From positions 2,418,001-2,482,000 of the forward strand of contig OZ251223.1 in NCBI GenBank assembly GCA_965240325.2: a DNA stretch of 64,000 bases, read 5' to 3'. Source of the stretch: Rebecca billardiae RCC1528 (lineage: Eukaryota > Haptophyta). How positions within the stretch are numbered: the stretch's first letter is position 1; the number at the start of each line of letters is the position of its first letter. A program made the translations under genes and the position numbers. The notes under the pieces were generated by a model, which was not told the origin of the DNA, did not search any database, and saw only the letters and a list, made by a program, of their open reading frames with translations. Positions 47,301 to 55,860 of the stretch are shown here, piece by piece.

Positions 47301-47637
47301 TCTTCTTCAGATCGCTCTCGGGGGTGCCGGCCACGACCTCGGGGGCCGAGGTGACGCCCGCATGGGCTGCAAGCGCCGAGAGACTCGTGCGGAGCGCCAG
47401 GGCCGAGGTGATGCCCGCACGGGCTGCAAGCGCCGAGAGATTCTGCACCGGGTTGGATTCCGCCGACATGTCTGCGAGCGACGTGTACGCGCGGTGCAAC
47501 GCGTGCGCCGCGAGCGCCTGCGCAGTTTGCTCACGCGTGCCCTGGGGTGTAGAGACGACGTACTCGTCTATCCAGCCCGCTGGGATGAGCGTCCCCGGCA
47601 TCAGGCTAGCCAGCTCGTCTCGGAGGTCGGCATCCAT
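44098..47637 (-). CDS. Ankyrin-repeat SET-domain methyltransferase
   Basis: 1179 residues from the ATG at 47635-47637 (MDADLRDELAS). Residues about 285-395 hold three ankyrin repeats (HGYTALHKACEFGRLGIVRA; DGCTPLHWACVQ). Two long Glu-rich tracts (about 440-466 and 679-737) flank a helical region (490-660: LNTTWRGYLRKAANVVAR) resembling a TFIIS-N/LW-type bundle. The SET domain begins near 1020: VEVFWTGKRGWGVRTLRNLD, VAVCTYAGELIT, YTFDIGGGHLIDA, NVAAFINFSCEPNLEP, then VQFVTRRKISKGEELGY, and a post-SET Cys motif CLCGTASCTGRY at the C terminus. Ankyrin plus SET plus post-SET recalls G9a-type H3K9 methyltransferases, but no pre-SET Cys cluster is seen. The usual N-H-S-C is N-F-S-C. Divergent from CDC73. 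Confidence 0.8.
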   Translation of the reverse strand: MDADLRDELASLMPGTLIPAGWIDEYVVSTPQGTREQTAQALAAHALHRAYTSLADMSAESNPVQNLSALAARAGITSALALRTSLSALAAHAGVTSAPEVVAGTPESDLKKNQPSAWMCMRLLRGRDEALAMEAMLRTPPCYCLSVDWRLLACLGWLKHNEFAHAATPHPEEGAREHPGGVQPQPRKARSKRPPVDSHEAIRTFVEACNTNMVAPHFRYDEFGAERTGNELPPFEDNPSMPLLHSAVTADVHAKGTPLAMCSSTSLALRVVHDPNGPVLSGKGHPLFSATQSNHEPTVRALLSDVRVRPDERVKHGYTALHKACEFGRLGIVRALLEAKADPNVTDADGCTPLHWACVQRDGADDEQRADVVRALLAVGAEPNNRRCENGLHLLHKARRVDGVPRLLAADVAMAWGRRDLVALLTRMPYTPLSAAGGQEEEEDEKAGEEEDEEEGEEEEEEEEEEDAPLPSSGRAAPNAPRKRAAPHAAQAAAPKPRKRGKWAAKVSGLLFQEGLNTTWRGYLRKAANVVARVPGSDDKMCEYVRLYVERAIERAREDDSLPAAEAETLARGLRKSVLAPLHLAGLSAATTNLDRMLGKPPCAFSGWHAQLREAHRMTTNTAGGSRAFRQLVDLASAECGDAAVRAKLKQALNVFVGKACGAAKQLIAEVRGAHDPSYSEDEEGEDSEEEEAEDSEEEEAEDSEEEEAEEEAEEEEEEEADEEAEEEEEEAADARDSADGADGPRRAVRAARARSYRVSGPGGSATTSSASEADDSDRDDCDEDGQRDGPRAGSPPPDPCAQLEEHVRLGERELALRLLKGRYPPPISEATLRVCAERNDAPMLEALLRTCASAAGAAPPLAQSASPTDPNTVGSSLADVLMDSAIVAGAADVALLLLERREPRAGAAELASWARASGAHGRCLPVLVHWASAHGLDRAGWPELAPLAVDEAGICADLSAGLEPTPVRCDARGAPNTQPPRLTYVTVPCAMRAVPMPLLGRQCRPIPAEQMVSPELVHVELEVFWTGKRGWGVRTLRNLDRGVAVCTYAGELITAEEDLRRPDHCSYTFDIGGGHLIDAHRVCNVAAFINFSCEPNLEPTRCPLPHGSSSPKGVPQKWVQFVTRRKISKGEELGYKSAAAYEKPPGLAARNAMGAAAGSHTAAPTPCLCGTASCTGRY

Positions 47638-47824
47638 CGCGTGGGTTCGGTGAGCGCTTGAGAACAGCAGCGTCGCGCCAACCACCGCTCGCGTCGGCGA
47701 GCGAGCGTTCGCGCCCTCACCGGCGCGCTCGGAGGACAGGTCGAAGCGGACAGCTGGACACGCTGCACAGCCGGACAAAAATGGACAAGCCCGGACTCAA
47801 GCCGCGGCGAGTCGGCACGACGCC
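47638..47824. promoter_or_regulatory. Divergent promoter, SET gene / CDC73
   Basis: 187 bp between ATGs. It contains ACAAAAATGGACAAGC at 47775-47790, an ATG in good context but out of frame with CDC73; if included in the mRNA it would make a long overlapping upstream ORF, so the CDC73 transcript probably starts after it or uses it for repression. Confidence 0.4.
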
Positions 47825-49559
47825 ATGGACCCGCTCTCGCTGCTCCGCGAGCACAACATCGCCAACAAGCCGGTGCTGCTGCAGGGCGAGCAGCTCGTCT
47901 TTGGCAGCGTGCGACTCTCGCGCGACTCGCCCACAGCGTACCGCTCGCTCAACGGCACCGGACCCTTCTACGCGATCGATCAGCTATGGTTCTTCCTGCA
48001 GAACTCCAAGCTCTCGCACGCGCAGTACCTCATGGCGTGCAACAAGAACAAGATCAAGGCGGTCTCGCTCCCGGACAAGCGTGACCTCCTTGCGTACCTC
48101 ACCGGCCAGACCGACACCTCCGCGGCCATCGACCTCGCCAACGCGCCGCTCGTCGGCGAGGTCGACGCTGCGGGCGTCGAGCAGCCAGCGCAGAAGCGCG
48201 CGCGGCCCGCGGACGGCGCGGCCGAGCTGGAGGATGAGCAGGAGACGCAGGAGCTGATCGCGCGCGCGCGCCAGATCGTCGAGGCGGCGCTTGACGGGCC
48301 CGCGCTCATCACCGTCGACGCCGCGGCCGACGCGCCCGCAGCCGCCGCACCGGCCGCTGAGGGCGAGCCCGCGGCGGCAGCAGCTGCGGGGCGCGCGCGC
48401 GTCAAGCGGCGGATTGCACCGCTTCCGACAGGCGGGATGCTGCGCGCGCTCGTGGCGGCGGACATGGCCGAGACCGAGCAGATCGTCTCTCGCGAGCTGC
48501 GCACCGCCACCCGCTCCTCCGTGCTGCTCTCCCCCGCGGGCAAGGAGTTTCAGCGCGTCGAGCAGATTGTGCGAGGCCTGCGCGAGCAGGCGCGGCGGCA
48601 TGGCGGCGCGCCGCCGCCGGCCGACCGGAGGGCGGCGAGCGCGGGCGGCGGGCCAGCGCGCGCGTCGCGCGAGGCGCCGTCGTCGCGGGCCGGCGCGCCG
48701 CCCGGCGGCGCGCCGCCGCCCGGCGCGCCGCCGCAGTCGCGCCGACCGGGCGGCGACCAGCGGCCATCGAGCTCGAGCGGCGGAGGCGGTGGCACTTCGC
48801 GGCCGCTCATCATCGTGGTGCCTGCCGCCATCACGTGCACGATCAACATGTGGAACGTGAAGGACTTCCTCGCGAAGGGCATGTGCGTGCTGCGCTCGCG
48901 CGGACCGGCGCTCGCGCGCGCGCTGCATGGCTGCCAGGCTGGCGGCCGGCACCTGCCGCCGCGCTCACCAGCTAACGCGCGCCTCGCGCCTCGCGCCTCG
49001 CGCCCTCGCCCGGCCGGCCCGCTCGCAGGTACGTGCCCACGGCGGAGAAGCGAAAAGACCCTGCGGCCAAGAAGGAGAGCCTGATCACCCACTCGCACAA
49101 GCTGAGCACGGGCCAGACATTGCGCTTCGAGGTGAGCTGCGCGTGCGCGCCGCCTCGCGATGTGCGCGCGTGCGCGTCGCGCGCTGCTGAGCAGCGGTGC
49201 CCCGCCGTGCGCTGGTGCCGCTCCCCCGCCCGCGGGCACAGATTGTGGACAACGTGGCCAAGCTGAGCGAGCGCGACTGGAAGCGCGTGGTCGCGGTGTT
49301 CGTGCAGGGCTCGAGCTGGCAGTTCAAGGGCTGGCCCTTCCGCGACACCGTCGCCATGCTCGCCAACGTGCGCGGCTTCTACGTGCGCTTCAGGGAGGAG
49401 GTGCCGCCGCAGATGATCACGTCCTCGGACGTCAAGTCGCTCATCCTCTCCAAGGAGCAGTCGAAGCGCTACCTGGACTCGGCGGTCGTGAAGGAGTTCT
49501 GGGCGACGCTCGAGAAGTTCCTGGTGCAGCACAAGCGCGAGCTCATCGGCTTGCGATGA
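47825..49559 (+). CDS. CDC73: CDC73/parafibromin, Paf1 complex subunit
   Basis: Exons 47825-48882, 49029-49131, 49242-49559; introns of 146 bp (GTGCGT...TCGCAG) and 110 bp (GTGAGC...GCACAG). Joined product 492 residues. N-terminal conserved region: MDPLSLLREHNIANKPVLL, FGSVRLSRDSPTAYRS, FYAIDQLWFFLQN. C-terminal Ras-like domain from about residue 330: LIIVVPAAITCTINMWNVKD, LRFEIVDNVAKLSERDW, RVVAVFVQGSSWQFKGWPF, AVVKEFWATLEKFLV. These match CDC73, a subunit of the Paf1 complex that travels with RNA polymerase II and promotes H2B ubiquitination and H3K4/K36 methylation. The middle is Ala/Gly-rich and disordered, with a basic patch KRARPA. Splice joins recreate the conserved text, which fixes them with high confidence. 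Confidence 0.95.
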
Positions 49560-50691
49560 TGGCCAGTTGCTGGCGCGCCACGGCGGATCGGTCTCGTGGC
49601 GATGGCGGCGACGATCGTGCAGTGGGCTGAGCTCGTGGATCCGCGCGAGCTAACAGTACTGTGGTCTGTTTTGTGGCTGTGTCTTTGTGCAGTGTTGGAT
49701 GGCGTCAATCACGCCTTAGCCAAGTGTGCACGTCAAAACTATACATAGTAAACTGTAATAATATATCGTCGGATTTATAATAATGCTGCCCTCTGCTCCT
49801 GAAGGGGCAGGGGCGGGCCCGCCGGGCCGCCGGCCGTGCCGCGTGCGTGCGCAGCGCGCACCGTCGGGCGTCGGCGTAACTCAGGAGCATGCCCGAGCGT
49901 ACTACTGGTACCGCACGTCGTCAGCGGGCGCGGACTATAACGAGAGTAAGTAACGGCCGGGCGCTGTTGGTACCGCCCGTGGCGCCCGTCAGTCGTCAGT
50001 CAGCGGGCGGGCGTGGACTAACTCAAGTAACGGCCGGGCGGCGCTGTAGCTTAACGGGCCGCACGTACTGTAGCCCGTGATCGACACATGGTCTGGGTCA
50101 TGGGCTCGCACGACCATGACTCATAGTCATGCTGATGAGTTCCGTTGCGGCCGACACCCACTGCCGAGTGACTGCGTCTGTCTCTGCTTGTATCAGCAGT
50201 GATGCCACTATCCGACTGGCGTCTACTTACTACTAGTTAGCATTTATTAGCATTTATAATCATCACTACAATATTATCACTCACTACATTGTACAATCAG
50301 CTAACTAGTGTGGGGGGTCAGTCGACACCTCGAGCCTCGGTGCATAAAAAGGTCCCTGCTGACGTGCTCCGGTCGCGAGCATGGCCCATCACGGCCCCGG
50401 CCGGGGCTATGCCAACTGTCGGTTGATTGACACTAGACTACGCCACTGGCACTCTACAGTACTGTACAGTACTTCTTTGAGTAGTAAGCTACTGCCACTG
50501 AGTCAAGGGGGCCGCCGTAGAGTGCTGGGCGTGACGATCCCCAAGCCGGCTGGGCGTGAACTCAGAATACTGCGCCCGCCCGCCCGAGCGTAGAGCGACC
50601 GTCTCGAGCGCGCGGGCCAGCCGCGTCGGCGCGAGCCTGCTTCATCGGCCTCGACGAGTCCGAGTCGCATCCGCCCAGCGGAGTCGGCGGC
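49560..50691. other. Long spacer with a degenerate two-copy repeat
   Basis: No gene found. Between about 49908 and 50047 two diverged copies share GGTACCGC, CAGCGGGCG, GGACTA and AGTAACGGCCGGGCG. The remainder is AT-richer with TACTAGT-like repeats; the last 300 bp are the promoter of the PAPS transporter. Confidence 0.5.
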
Positions 50692-52066
50692 ATGTCAAGC
50701 AAGGTGAGTCGCACCACCGAGGCCTTGGCGTATCTGGGCTCATTTGGCGTCTACTTCGCGTTCGTCCGCCTCGTCCACGCCGCCAGGCTCGACCTGCGTC
50801 CCGACTCGCTGGGCGCCATCGCCCGCACACTCGTGGGCACTGATCGAGTGCCGCACTCGCGCAGTGATGACCTCAAGAAGGGAGAAAAGGGCCCGAAGGG
50901 CGGGGATGCGAAGAGCCAAGCAGATGATGCGCCGTTCGAAAAACGTGCGATGCGGCTGCTCATGTGCATCGTCGGCATCCAGGTCAGCTACCTCTGCTGG
51001 GGAGGTGCGCAGCGCGTGGAGCCCCGCGCGCCGTAGCCGCCTGGACCACCAGGCAGCTCAGCCTCCGCCCGCGGCTGACGCGCGCTCGCGTTCGCACGAT
51101 CGTCGTGTGTGCCACCCGTGGTCCCGCGCAGTGATGCAGGAGCGCATCATGACGCGGCCGTACGGCCCCGAAGCCGTGCGCTTCCAGTCGTCTCGCTTCC
51201 TCGTCTTCTCGAACCGGCTGGCTGCCTTCTTGCTGGCCGATCTCGTCGTCAAGTGGCAAGGCGGGGCGGTCGACTCGACGCCGCCTTTTCGGTTCTCACT
51301 GTGCGCCACCTCCAACATCCTCTCGTCGGTGTGCCAGTACGAGGCGCTCAAGTTTGTCTCCTTCCCGACGCAGGTGCTCGCCAAATCGTGCAAGATGCTC
51401 CCAGTGATGCTCATGGGGTACGTCGTGGGGCGGAAGCGGTATCCGCTGTCCGACTGGCTCGTCGCGGTCGTGGTTACGGCGGGCGTGGTTGTCTTCAAGC
51501 AGGCCGAGCTCGCCGACACCAGCCGAGCGCATGCGCGGCCGAGCGCGGGCGAGCTGTCGGGGGGCGAGGCGATCGGCTACAGCCTGATCGTCGGGTACAT
51601 TGGCTTCGACTCATTCACGTCCAACTGGCAGGGGGCGCTCTTCAAGGAGTACTCGGTGACGCCGCTGCAGATGATGCGCCAGGTGAACATGTTCTCTGTG
51701 CTATTCGCCGCGACGGGCTTGCTGCTCACCGCCGAGGCATTCGAGCTCCCGCGCTTCTTTGCCAGCCACCCCGACTGCGCGCTGCACGTTGCCATGATGT
51801 CCGTGTGCTCGGCGATTGGTCAGCTGTTCATCTTCTTCACGATCAAGCACTTCGGCGCGCTGGCCTTTGCGACCATCAATACGGTGCGCACCATGTTCTC
51901 GGTGGTGCTGTCCTTCTCCATCTTCGGCCACGCGATCAATGCCGCCGAGGCTGGAGGCATCGCGCTTGCCTTCTCTGCGCTTGCCGCACAGGTGGGCATC
52001 AAGTGGGCACGGCAGCTGCGCAAACGGCGCCCACCGCCAGCTGTGGCGTCGGGAGGGGGCAACTAA
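50692..52066 (+). CDS. PAPS transporter (SLC35B2/B3-like, UAA family)
   Basis: Exons 50692-51004 and 51132-52066; the intron (127 bp, GTGCGC...CGCGCAG) splits a Val codon and rebuilds YLCWGVMQERIMTRPYG. The product is 415 residues (human SLC35B2 has 432). Diagnostic blocks: SNILSSVCQYEALKFVSFP then TQVLAKSCKMLPVMLMG, GYIGFDSFTSNWQGALFKEY, and CSAIGQLFIFFTIKHFG. About ten hydrophobic helices and a Lys-rich C terminus (KWARQLRKRR) typical of Golgi/ER nucleotide-sugar transporters. It exchanges 3'-phosphoadenosine 5'-phosphosulfate from cytosol into the Golgi lumen for sulfotransferases. The N-terminal 90 residues include a Lys/Gly/Asp-rich lumenal or cytosolic loop. The sulfatase 8 kb away acts in the opposite direction of the same sulfate-ester economy; no operon-like link is implied. 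Confidence 0.92.
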
Positions 52067-52791
52067 ACGACGACAGCTTACACCGTTAGCGGTGGCCCGA
52101 GCCACAGCAGCTGCAGCAGCCGACTCGGGCGACTGCACGACAGCAATATGTACGGCCCGACATTTATTTATTTATTTAATATATATATATATATACGACT
52201 GATAATAAATTTTACTGAACTTAACCAGACAGTCCGCCCACCTGGCCACCAACGCCGACTTCGTGTCGACGATCGGGCACTGCCGCCGACGAATCAGGAG
52301 ACCCGCGTCGTCCTACGATCATCCTACCGCCTGTGTCGTTAAATCATATAGAATGAGTCCGGACCTGCAGACCGGAGCAGTCAGTGAGCCGTCTACTATG
52401 TAAGGCTACGCCGTTACGCGTTGTCGCCTGCGCCTGCCGGGAGTGACACTTAGGAGTAATATATTTTAAAAAAATATGTCGTAGTATATATTAATTCATC
52501 ATATCAGTTCATGCAGACGTCTGTCAGACACGGTCGGATCGGCATGCAGTCGTCATAAGTAGTTATCAGACATATACTGCATAGAGTGTAGTCAGTAAGC
52601 TATCACCGCGCCAATAATCAAGGCCACTCCAGCGTTGATGACTTGAGTATGCTGGATCATCTAGTCGTACCGTATGCGGTATGCTGCCATAGTGCTTGAA
52701 GTTCCTGGAAACAAGCGCGCAAAGACAAGTCGCGATGTGCCAGCGCAGCCCGGGCGCGCACCAGTGATCAGACTCAGAGTACGATGGCAGC
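52067..52791. other. Convergent spacer with a dispersed repeat
   Basis: 3' flanks of a plus and a minus gene. It contains (TTTA)n and (AT)n runs near 52160-52195, the dispersed repeat at 52245-52360, and AT-rich sequence to 52560. No gene. Confidence 0.6.
52245..52360. repeat. Dispersed ~100-bp repeat, copy 2
   Basis: Same ordered blocks as 11140-11240: GCCACCAACGCCGACTT, GTCGACGATCG, GCCGACGAATCAGGAGACC and GTTAAATCAT. Two diverged copies 41 kb apart suggest a family. Confidence 0.75.
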
Positions 52792-53427
52792 CTACTGCTC
52801 GCCATCCAGCGGTGCAACGGCAGTGATGAAGACAACAGCATAGTCACGATGCTCGCAGCCGTCGATCTTGGGCATGGGGCCACCAGGAGTGACGGGGAAG
52901 TCGTTGCCATTCGCGCTGCCGGGTGAAGCGCCCGGCCTGACCGGCTTGTACCGCGCCGCGCGGCAGGGTAGATGGGTTATATCAAACAGTGTGCCCTCCG
53001 CAAGCTCCCACTCCCCTGATGGACGCACTGTGAGAACGGTCGTCACTTCTCGGTCACCCGTGACCACGTATCGCCCGGGAGTGATGGGGAAGTCAGGCTT
53101 CTCCATGATCCGGCCATATTCCTCGATCCAGAAGTCAGCGGGGTCGAACTTCCAGCCTGCCCTCGCAACCCCGCCCTTCGCGTCAAGCGACGGCCAGTCT
53201 CGCAGCTGTACACCGCGGGGGCCTGGGTCGACACGCCAAATGCCCCACTCGTGCGCGTTCGTGCCCGATCGTGCCGACGGATCCCCAAGGGCTGCGATAA
53301 ATTGCGTCTGCACTCGCTTGAAGCCGCCCACGTTCCCCATGGCAGTCGAGATCGACAAGGCGAGGCTGAGGGCCACGGCAGCTGGCATCACCAGAGCGCG
53401 CCGCGGGAACTCGGATTGGAGATTCAT
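52792..53427 (-). CDS. Secreted/organellar protein of unknown family
   Basis: 211 residues from the ATG at 53425-53427. A basic start and hydrophobic stretch (ALVMPAAVALSLALSISTA) make a signal peptide or the start of a plastid leader. The mature part looks strongly constrained: THEWGIWRVDPGPRG-like block (NAHEWGIWRVDPGPRGVQL), FDPADFWIEEYGRIMEKPDF, GRYVVTGDREVTTVLTV, GEWELAEGTLFDITHLPC and a closing DYAVVFI. Trp, Gly-Asp-Arg and single Cys residues stand out. I do not recognise a named family; similar-looking hypothetical proteins are common in chromophyte algae by my recollection. Head-to-head with the Nudix gene, 63 bp between starts. Confidence 0.6.
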   Translation of the reverse strand: MNLQSEFPRRALVMPAAVALSLALSISTAMGNVGGFKRVQTQFIAALGDPSARSGTNAHEWGIWRVDPGPRGVQLRDWPSLDAKGGVARAGWKFDPADFWIEEYGRIMEKPDFPITPGRYVVTGDREVTTVLTVRPSGEWELAEGTLFDITHLPCRAARYKPVRPGASPGSANGNDFPVTPGGPMPKIDGCEHRDYAVVFITAVAPLDGEQ

Positions 53428-53490
53428 CACGACGACGATTCGACGAACTGCATATTATCGAGAGCAGCATGGCGGCTGCATGAGCTGATC
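53428..53490. promoter_or_regulatory. Compact divergent promoter (63 bp)
   Basis: Lies between ATGs at 53427 (minus) and 53491 (plus). It contains GCATATTATCG as the only AT-rich element. A short upstream ATG at 53469 is out of frame. Confidence 0.4.
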
Positions 53491-54321
53491 ATGGCAGCTT
53501 GGTGGGACCTGCACCTTTGGCTTGCGTGCTGCGCGCTCGGAGTGCTCGTGGTACAAGCAGAGCCTCCAGTTGAGCTCTTCACATATGCACATCGGCGGGA
53601 AGATGGCCGCACATTGCTCGTCGACAACGAGGCAGCCGCTCGCCGCGCCGGGATGCCCGCACTCATCAGCATCCATGAACGTGCACTGCATTCACTTGGG
53701 CGCAGCGTGCGCATTGGCGAGGCACACACGCGCGGCTTGCTACACCGCGGGGTGTGGCTCTTCGTTCTCGACGGCCTCGGCCGCATTCTGCTTCTGAAGC
53801 GGACGGCCACTGTGGTCACCTGCCCGTCGGCTTGGGGCCTCGTCGGGGAGCACTGCGCGGTTGCGGAGCCCTGGGAGGCCACCGGACGCAGGGCACTCAC
53901 GGAGGAGCTGGGGTTGAGCGACACGATCGCCGATAGGATTCAAGTGCGACAACTCGGCGCGCCTCTCATCATCCGCACGGACTACGCCGTGGAGGGCGGC
54001 GCAGCGCGTGACCGTGTGCTTGGTAGGAAGGCCGACCTGCAGGTGACAGCTATCCTCGCTGCGACACTGCCGCGTGGGGCCGAGCACGGACTGAGGTTCG
54101 ACACCGACGTCGCAGATACTCGCTGGGTTCAGTCTGAGGACATCTTGCGTCTCGTCCGTCGGCACGATCATCCCGAGTCAAGGTCACACGATCGGGCGAG
54201 TGCGAGGACTGGGAACTCATCGATGGTGGCCTCTTCTGCCCTGGACGGAGCGCTGTGTAATCGTCTCTTAGCGCAGCTGATGGCGGTGGCACTCCAACGA
54301 CTTCGCCGAGAGGAGCGCTGA
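53491..54321 (+). CDS. Nudix hydrolase with signal peptide
   Basis: 276 residues from the ATG at 53491. The N terminus (WDLHLWLACCALGVLVVQA) is a signal peptide. The Nudix fold runs from about residue 85: GVWLFVLDGLGRILLLKRTA, CPSAWGLVGEHCAVAE, and the Nudix box ending EPWEATGRRALTEELGL. In the consensus (G-x5-E-x7-R-E-U-x-E-E-x-G-U) the paired Glu residues and Gly are present, but the Glu of R-E is Ala and the Gly-to-Glu spacing is one residue longer. Layout (short N domain ELFTYAHRREDGR before the box) resembles the isopentenyl-diphosphate-isomerase-like Nudix group. Substrate cannot be stated. Confidence 0.75.
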   Translation: MAAWWDLHLWLACCALGVLVVQAEPPVELFTYAHRREDGRTLLVDNEAAARRAGMPALISIHERALHSLGRSVRIGEAHTRGLLHRGVWLFVLDGLGRILLLKRTATVVTCPSAWGLVGEHCAVAEPWEATGRRALTEELGLSDTIADRIQVRQLGAPLIIRTDYAVEGGAARDRVLGRKADLQVTAILAATLPRGAEHGLRFDTDVADTRWVQSEDILRLVRRHDHPESRSHDRASARTGNSSMVASSALDGALCNRLLAQLMAVALQRLRREER

Positions 54322-54998
54322 GTGGAAGGGCATGATGATGTGGAGCTTCACGAGGCCAGGTGAAGCCGGGTGCTGCTGGGTGGGTACTGTAGCCTACTAG
54401 ATGACGCCAGCGCGCCCGGAGCTGCGCGGCCCCGGGCCGTTGTCGTTGATTCTTCGAGTTGGCACGGTCCGCGGCGGCGGCGTGCCGAGTCAGATAGATC
54501 CTCTGTTCCGAAGCAATTATTCGATGATATGTATCTCGCTGCTACTCACAGCAGCGCTACGGCTGCTAGCGCAGCGTAGCCCGTTGACAAGCAGCGCGCG
54601 AACTACGACTGTAAGTGTTAGTGTAACTGCTAGGGCCTCGTCGTCAGGGCTCCGTAGGCTCGCGTTGACATTAGTGACTGGCGCCCGAATATATAGTTTC
54701 CGGCCTAAAGGCTAAATCCGGGGGCAGTATTCTTAACGCACCGCCGCGACGACTCGTCAGCTGAAGCTGACTATGATGATCACGAGACGACGCCTCGGAT
54801 AGATAGGATTACGAGACCGCGATGATGATCGAATAATGGTCAATATAATATAATCAGCAGCATCACTAATCATTAGCGCAAGCTACAGTAGTGAGTATAA
54901 ATGCTTACATTGATACTAGAGACAACAATGATCATGTCTCTCACAGTGTGACACTGTGAGTGAGTCACAGTGATGCCGCCGCCGGCATTACCATGGCC
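54322..54998. other. Convergent spacer
   Basis: No gene recognised. Near its end is an odd palindrome, CTCACAGTGTGACACTGTGA plus G (54940-54960, 10-bp arms), about 40 bases past the stop of the minus-strand gene, where it could mark the 3' end of its mRNA. Confidence 0.5.
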
Positions 54999-55748
54999 TC
55001 ATCCAGCATTGTTCAAGTCCTTCAGCTCCAGGCTGTCGACGACACCGCGGAGTGCATCGCGCTGCGCGTCCCACGACGCGCCAATCGGCGCATGTGCTGA
55101 GAGCACTACCATGTGGTTCGCAAAGTTCACGTCCTGTACATGAAGGGGAGTGGGGCACATGCGCCGCAGAAACCAGGGTGGGTATGGGAAGGGCGCGAAA
55201 GCGGGGTGGGGTGGGAGGGGGGGGCGGTGGCGCACCTTCTTGAGAGCGACGGCGGTAAATCCGCGGTCGGTGTCAGTCTGTGACTCGAAGATGAAGGCGT
55301 CCTGCTCGCCCATGCGCGCACGGCGTTGGGCGAGCACCTGACCGACAACGATGCGGTCGGCGGCTGCCTCGATACTTCCAAAGGCATCTACAGATGTGTA
55401 CTGCGGGCCAGGCGGGAGTGTCTGGGTGGTGAGCTCGACAGCAGCGCCATCCGGGCCGTTGAAAGTCACCGAGCCACCAAACGCCAGCCTCTCCGCGGCT
55501 TGTCCGAAGAGGCCGCCTGCAGTGCTCCGCGAAAACCCAGTGGGAGCTGCGAAGCTGAATCCAATCACGTCGTTTGCGAAGATGGACGGGCCACTCGCAG
55601 CCGCTCGCACAGGGCGTGCGCAGGTGAGAAACGCTGAGCTTGATGCGCACGCCGCTGCTGCCTGCCTCACGAACTCTCTCCGCGGGGCCTGAAGGCTCGG
55701 TGCCAACCCAGAGACTAGCAGCGTGGCCACCGCCGCCGCTGGCGCCAT
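54999..55748 (-). CDS. PsbP-like thylakoid lumen protein
   Basis: Exons (minus) 55748-55236 and 55133-54999; intron 102 bp (GTGCGC...GTACAG, phase 0), joining FTAVALKK to DVNFANHMVV. Product 215 residues. The leader is layered: an ER-type signal (MAPAAAVATLLVSGLAPSLQ) followed by a twin-arginine segment APRREFVRQAAAACASSSAF ending in R-A-A-A, as expected for import through several envelope membranes and then Tat-type transfer to the lumen. Mature part: IFANDVIGFSFAAPTGFSRS (opening of PsbP domains), VDAFGSIEAAADRIVVGQVL, QDAFIFESQTDTDRGF, VVDSLELKDL. PsbP-domain proteins assist photosystem assembly or stability; this belongs to the short PPD/PPL type rather than PsbP itself. Head-to-head with the metallophosphoesterase gene. 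Confidence 0.75.
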   Translation of the reverse strand: MAPAAAVATLLVSGLAPSLQAPRREFVRQAAAACASSSAFLTCARPVRAAASGPSIFANDVIGFSFAAPTGFSRSTAGGLFGQAAERLAFGGSVTFNGPDGAAVELTTQTLPPGPQYTSVDAFGSIEAAADRIVVGQVLAQRRARMGEQDAFIFESQTDTDRGFTAVALKKVRHRPPLPPHPAFAPFPYPPWFLRRMCPTPLHVQDVNFANHMVVLSAHAPIGASWDAQRDALRGVVDSLELKDLNNAG

Positions 55749-55860
55749 CGTGGAGTGCCAACCGGAATACTTGTCATGGTATAATAATACGATCGTACTC
55801 CGGGGACACGTCCGACGTCCCCCGGCCCGTCCTCTGCGATCGCGTGCAAGGCTGCCACGG
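55749..55860. promoter_or_regulatory. Divergent promoter, PsbP-like / MPPED-like genes
   Basis: 112 bp between ATGs at 55748 and 55861, with one AT-rich core TATAATAAT at 55780-55788 usable in either direction. Confidence 0.45.
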
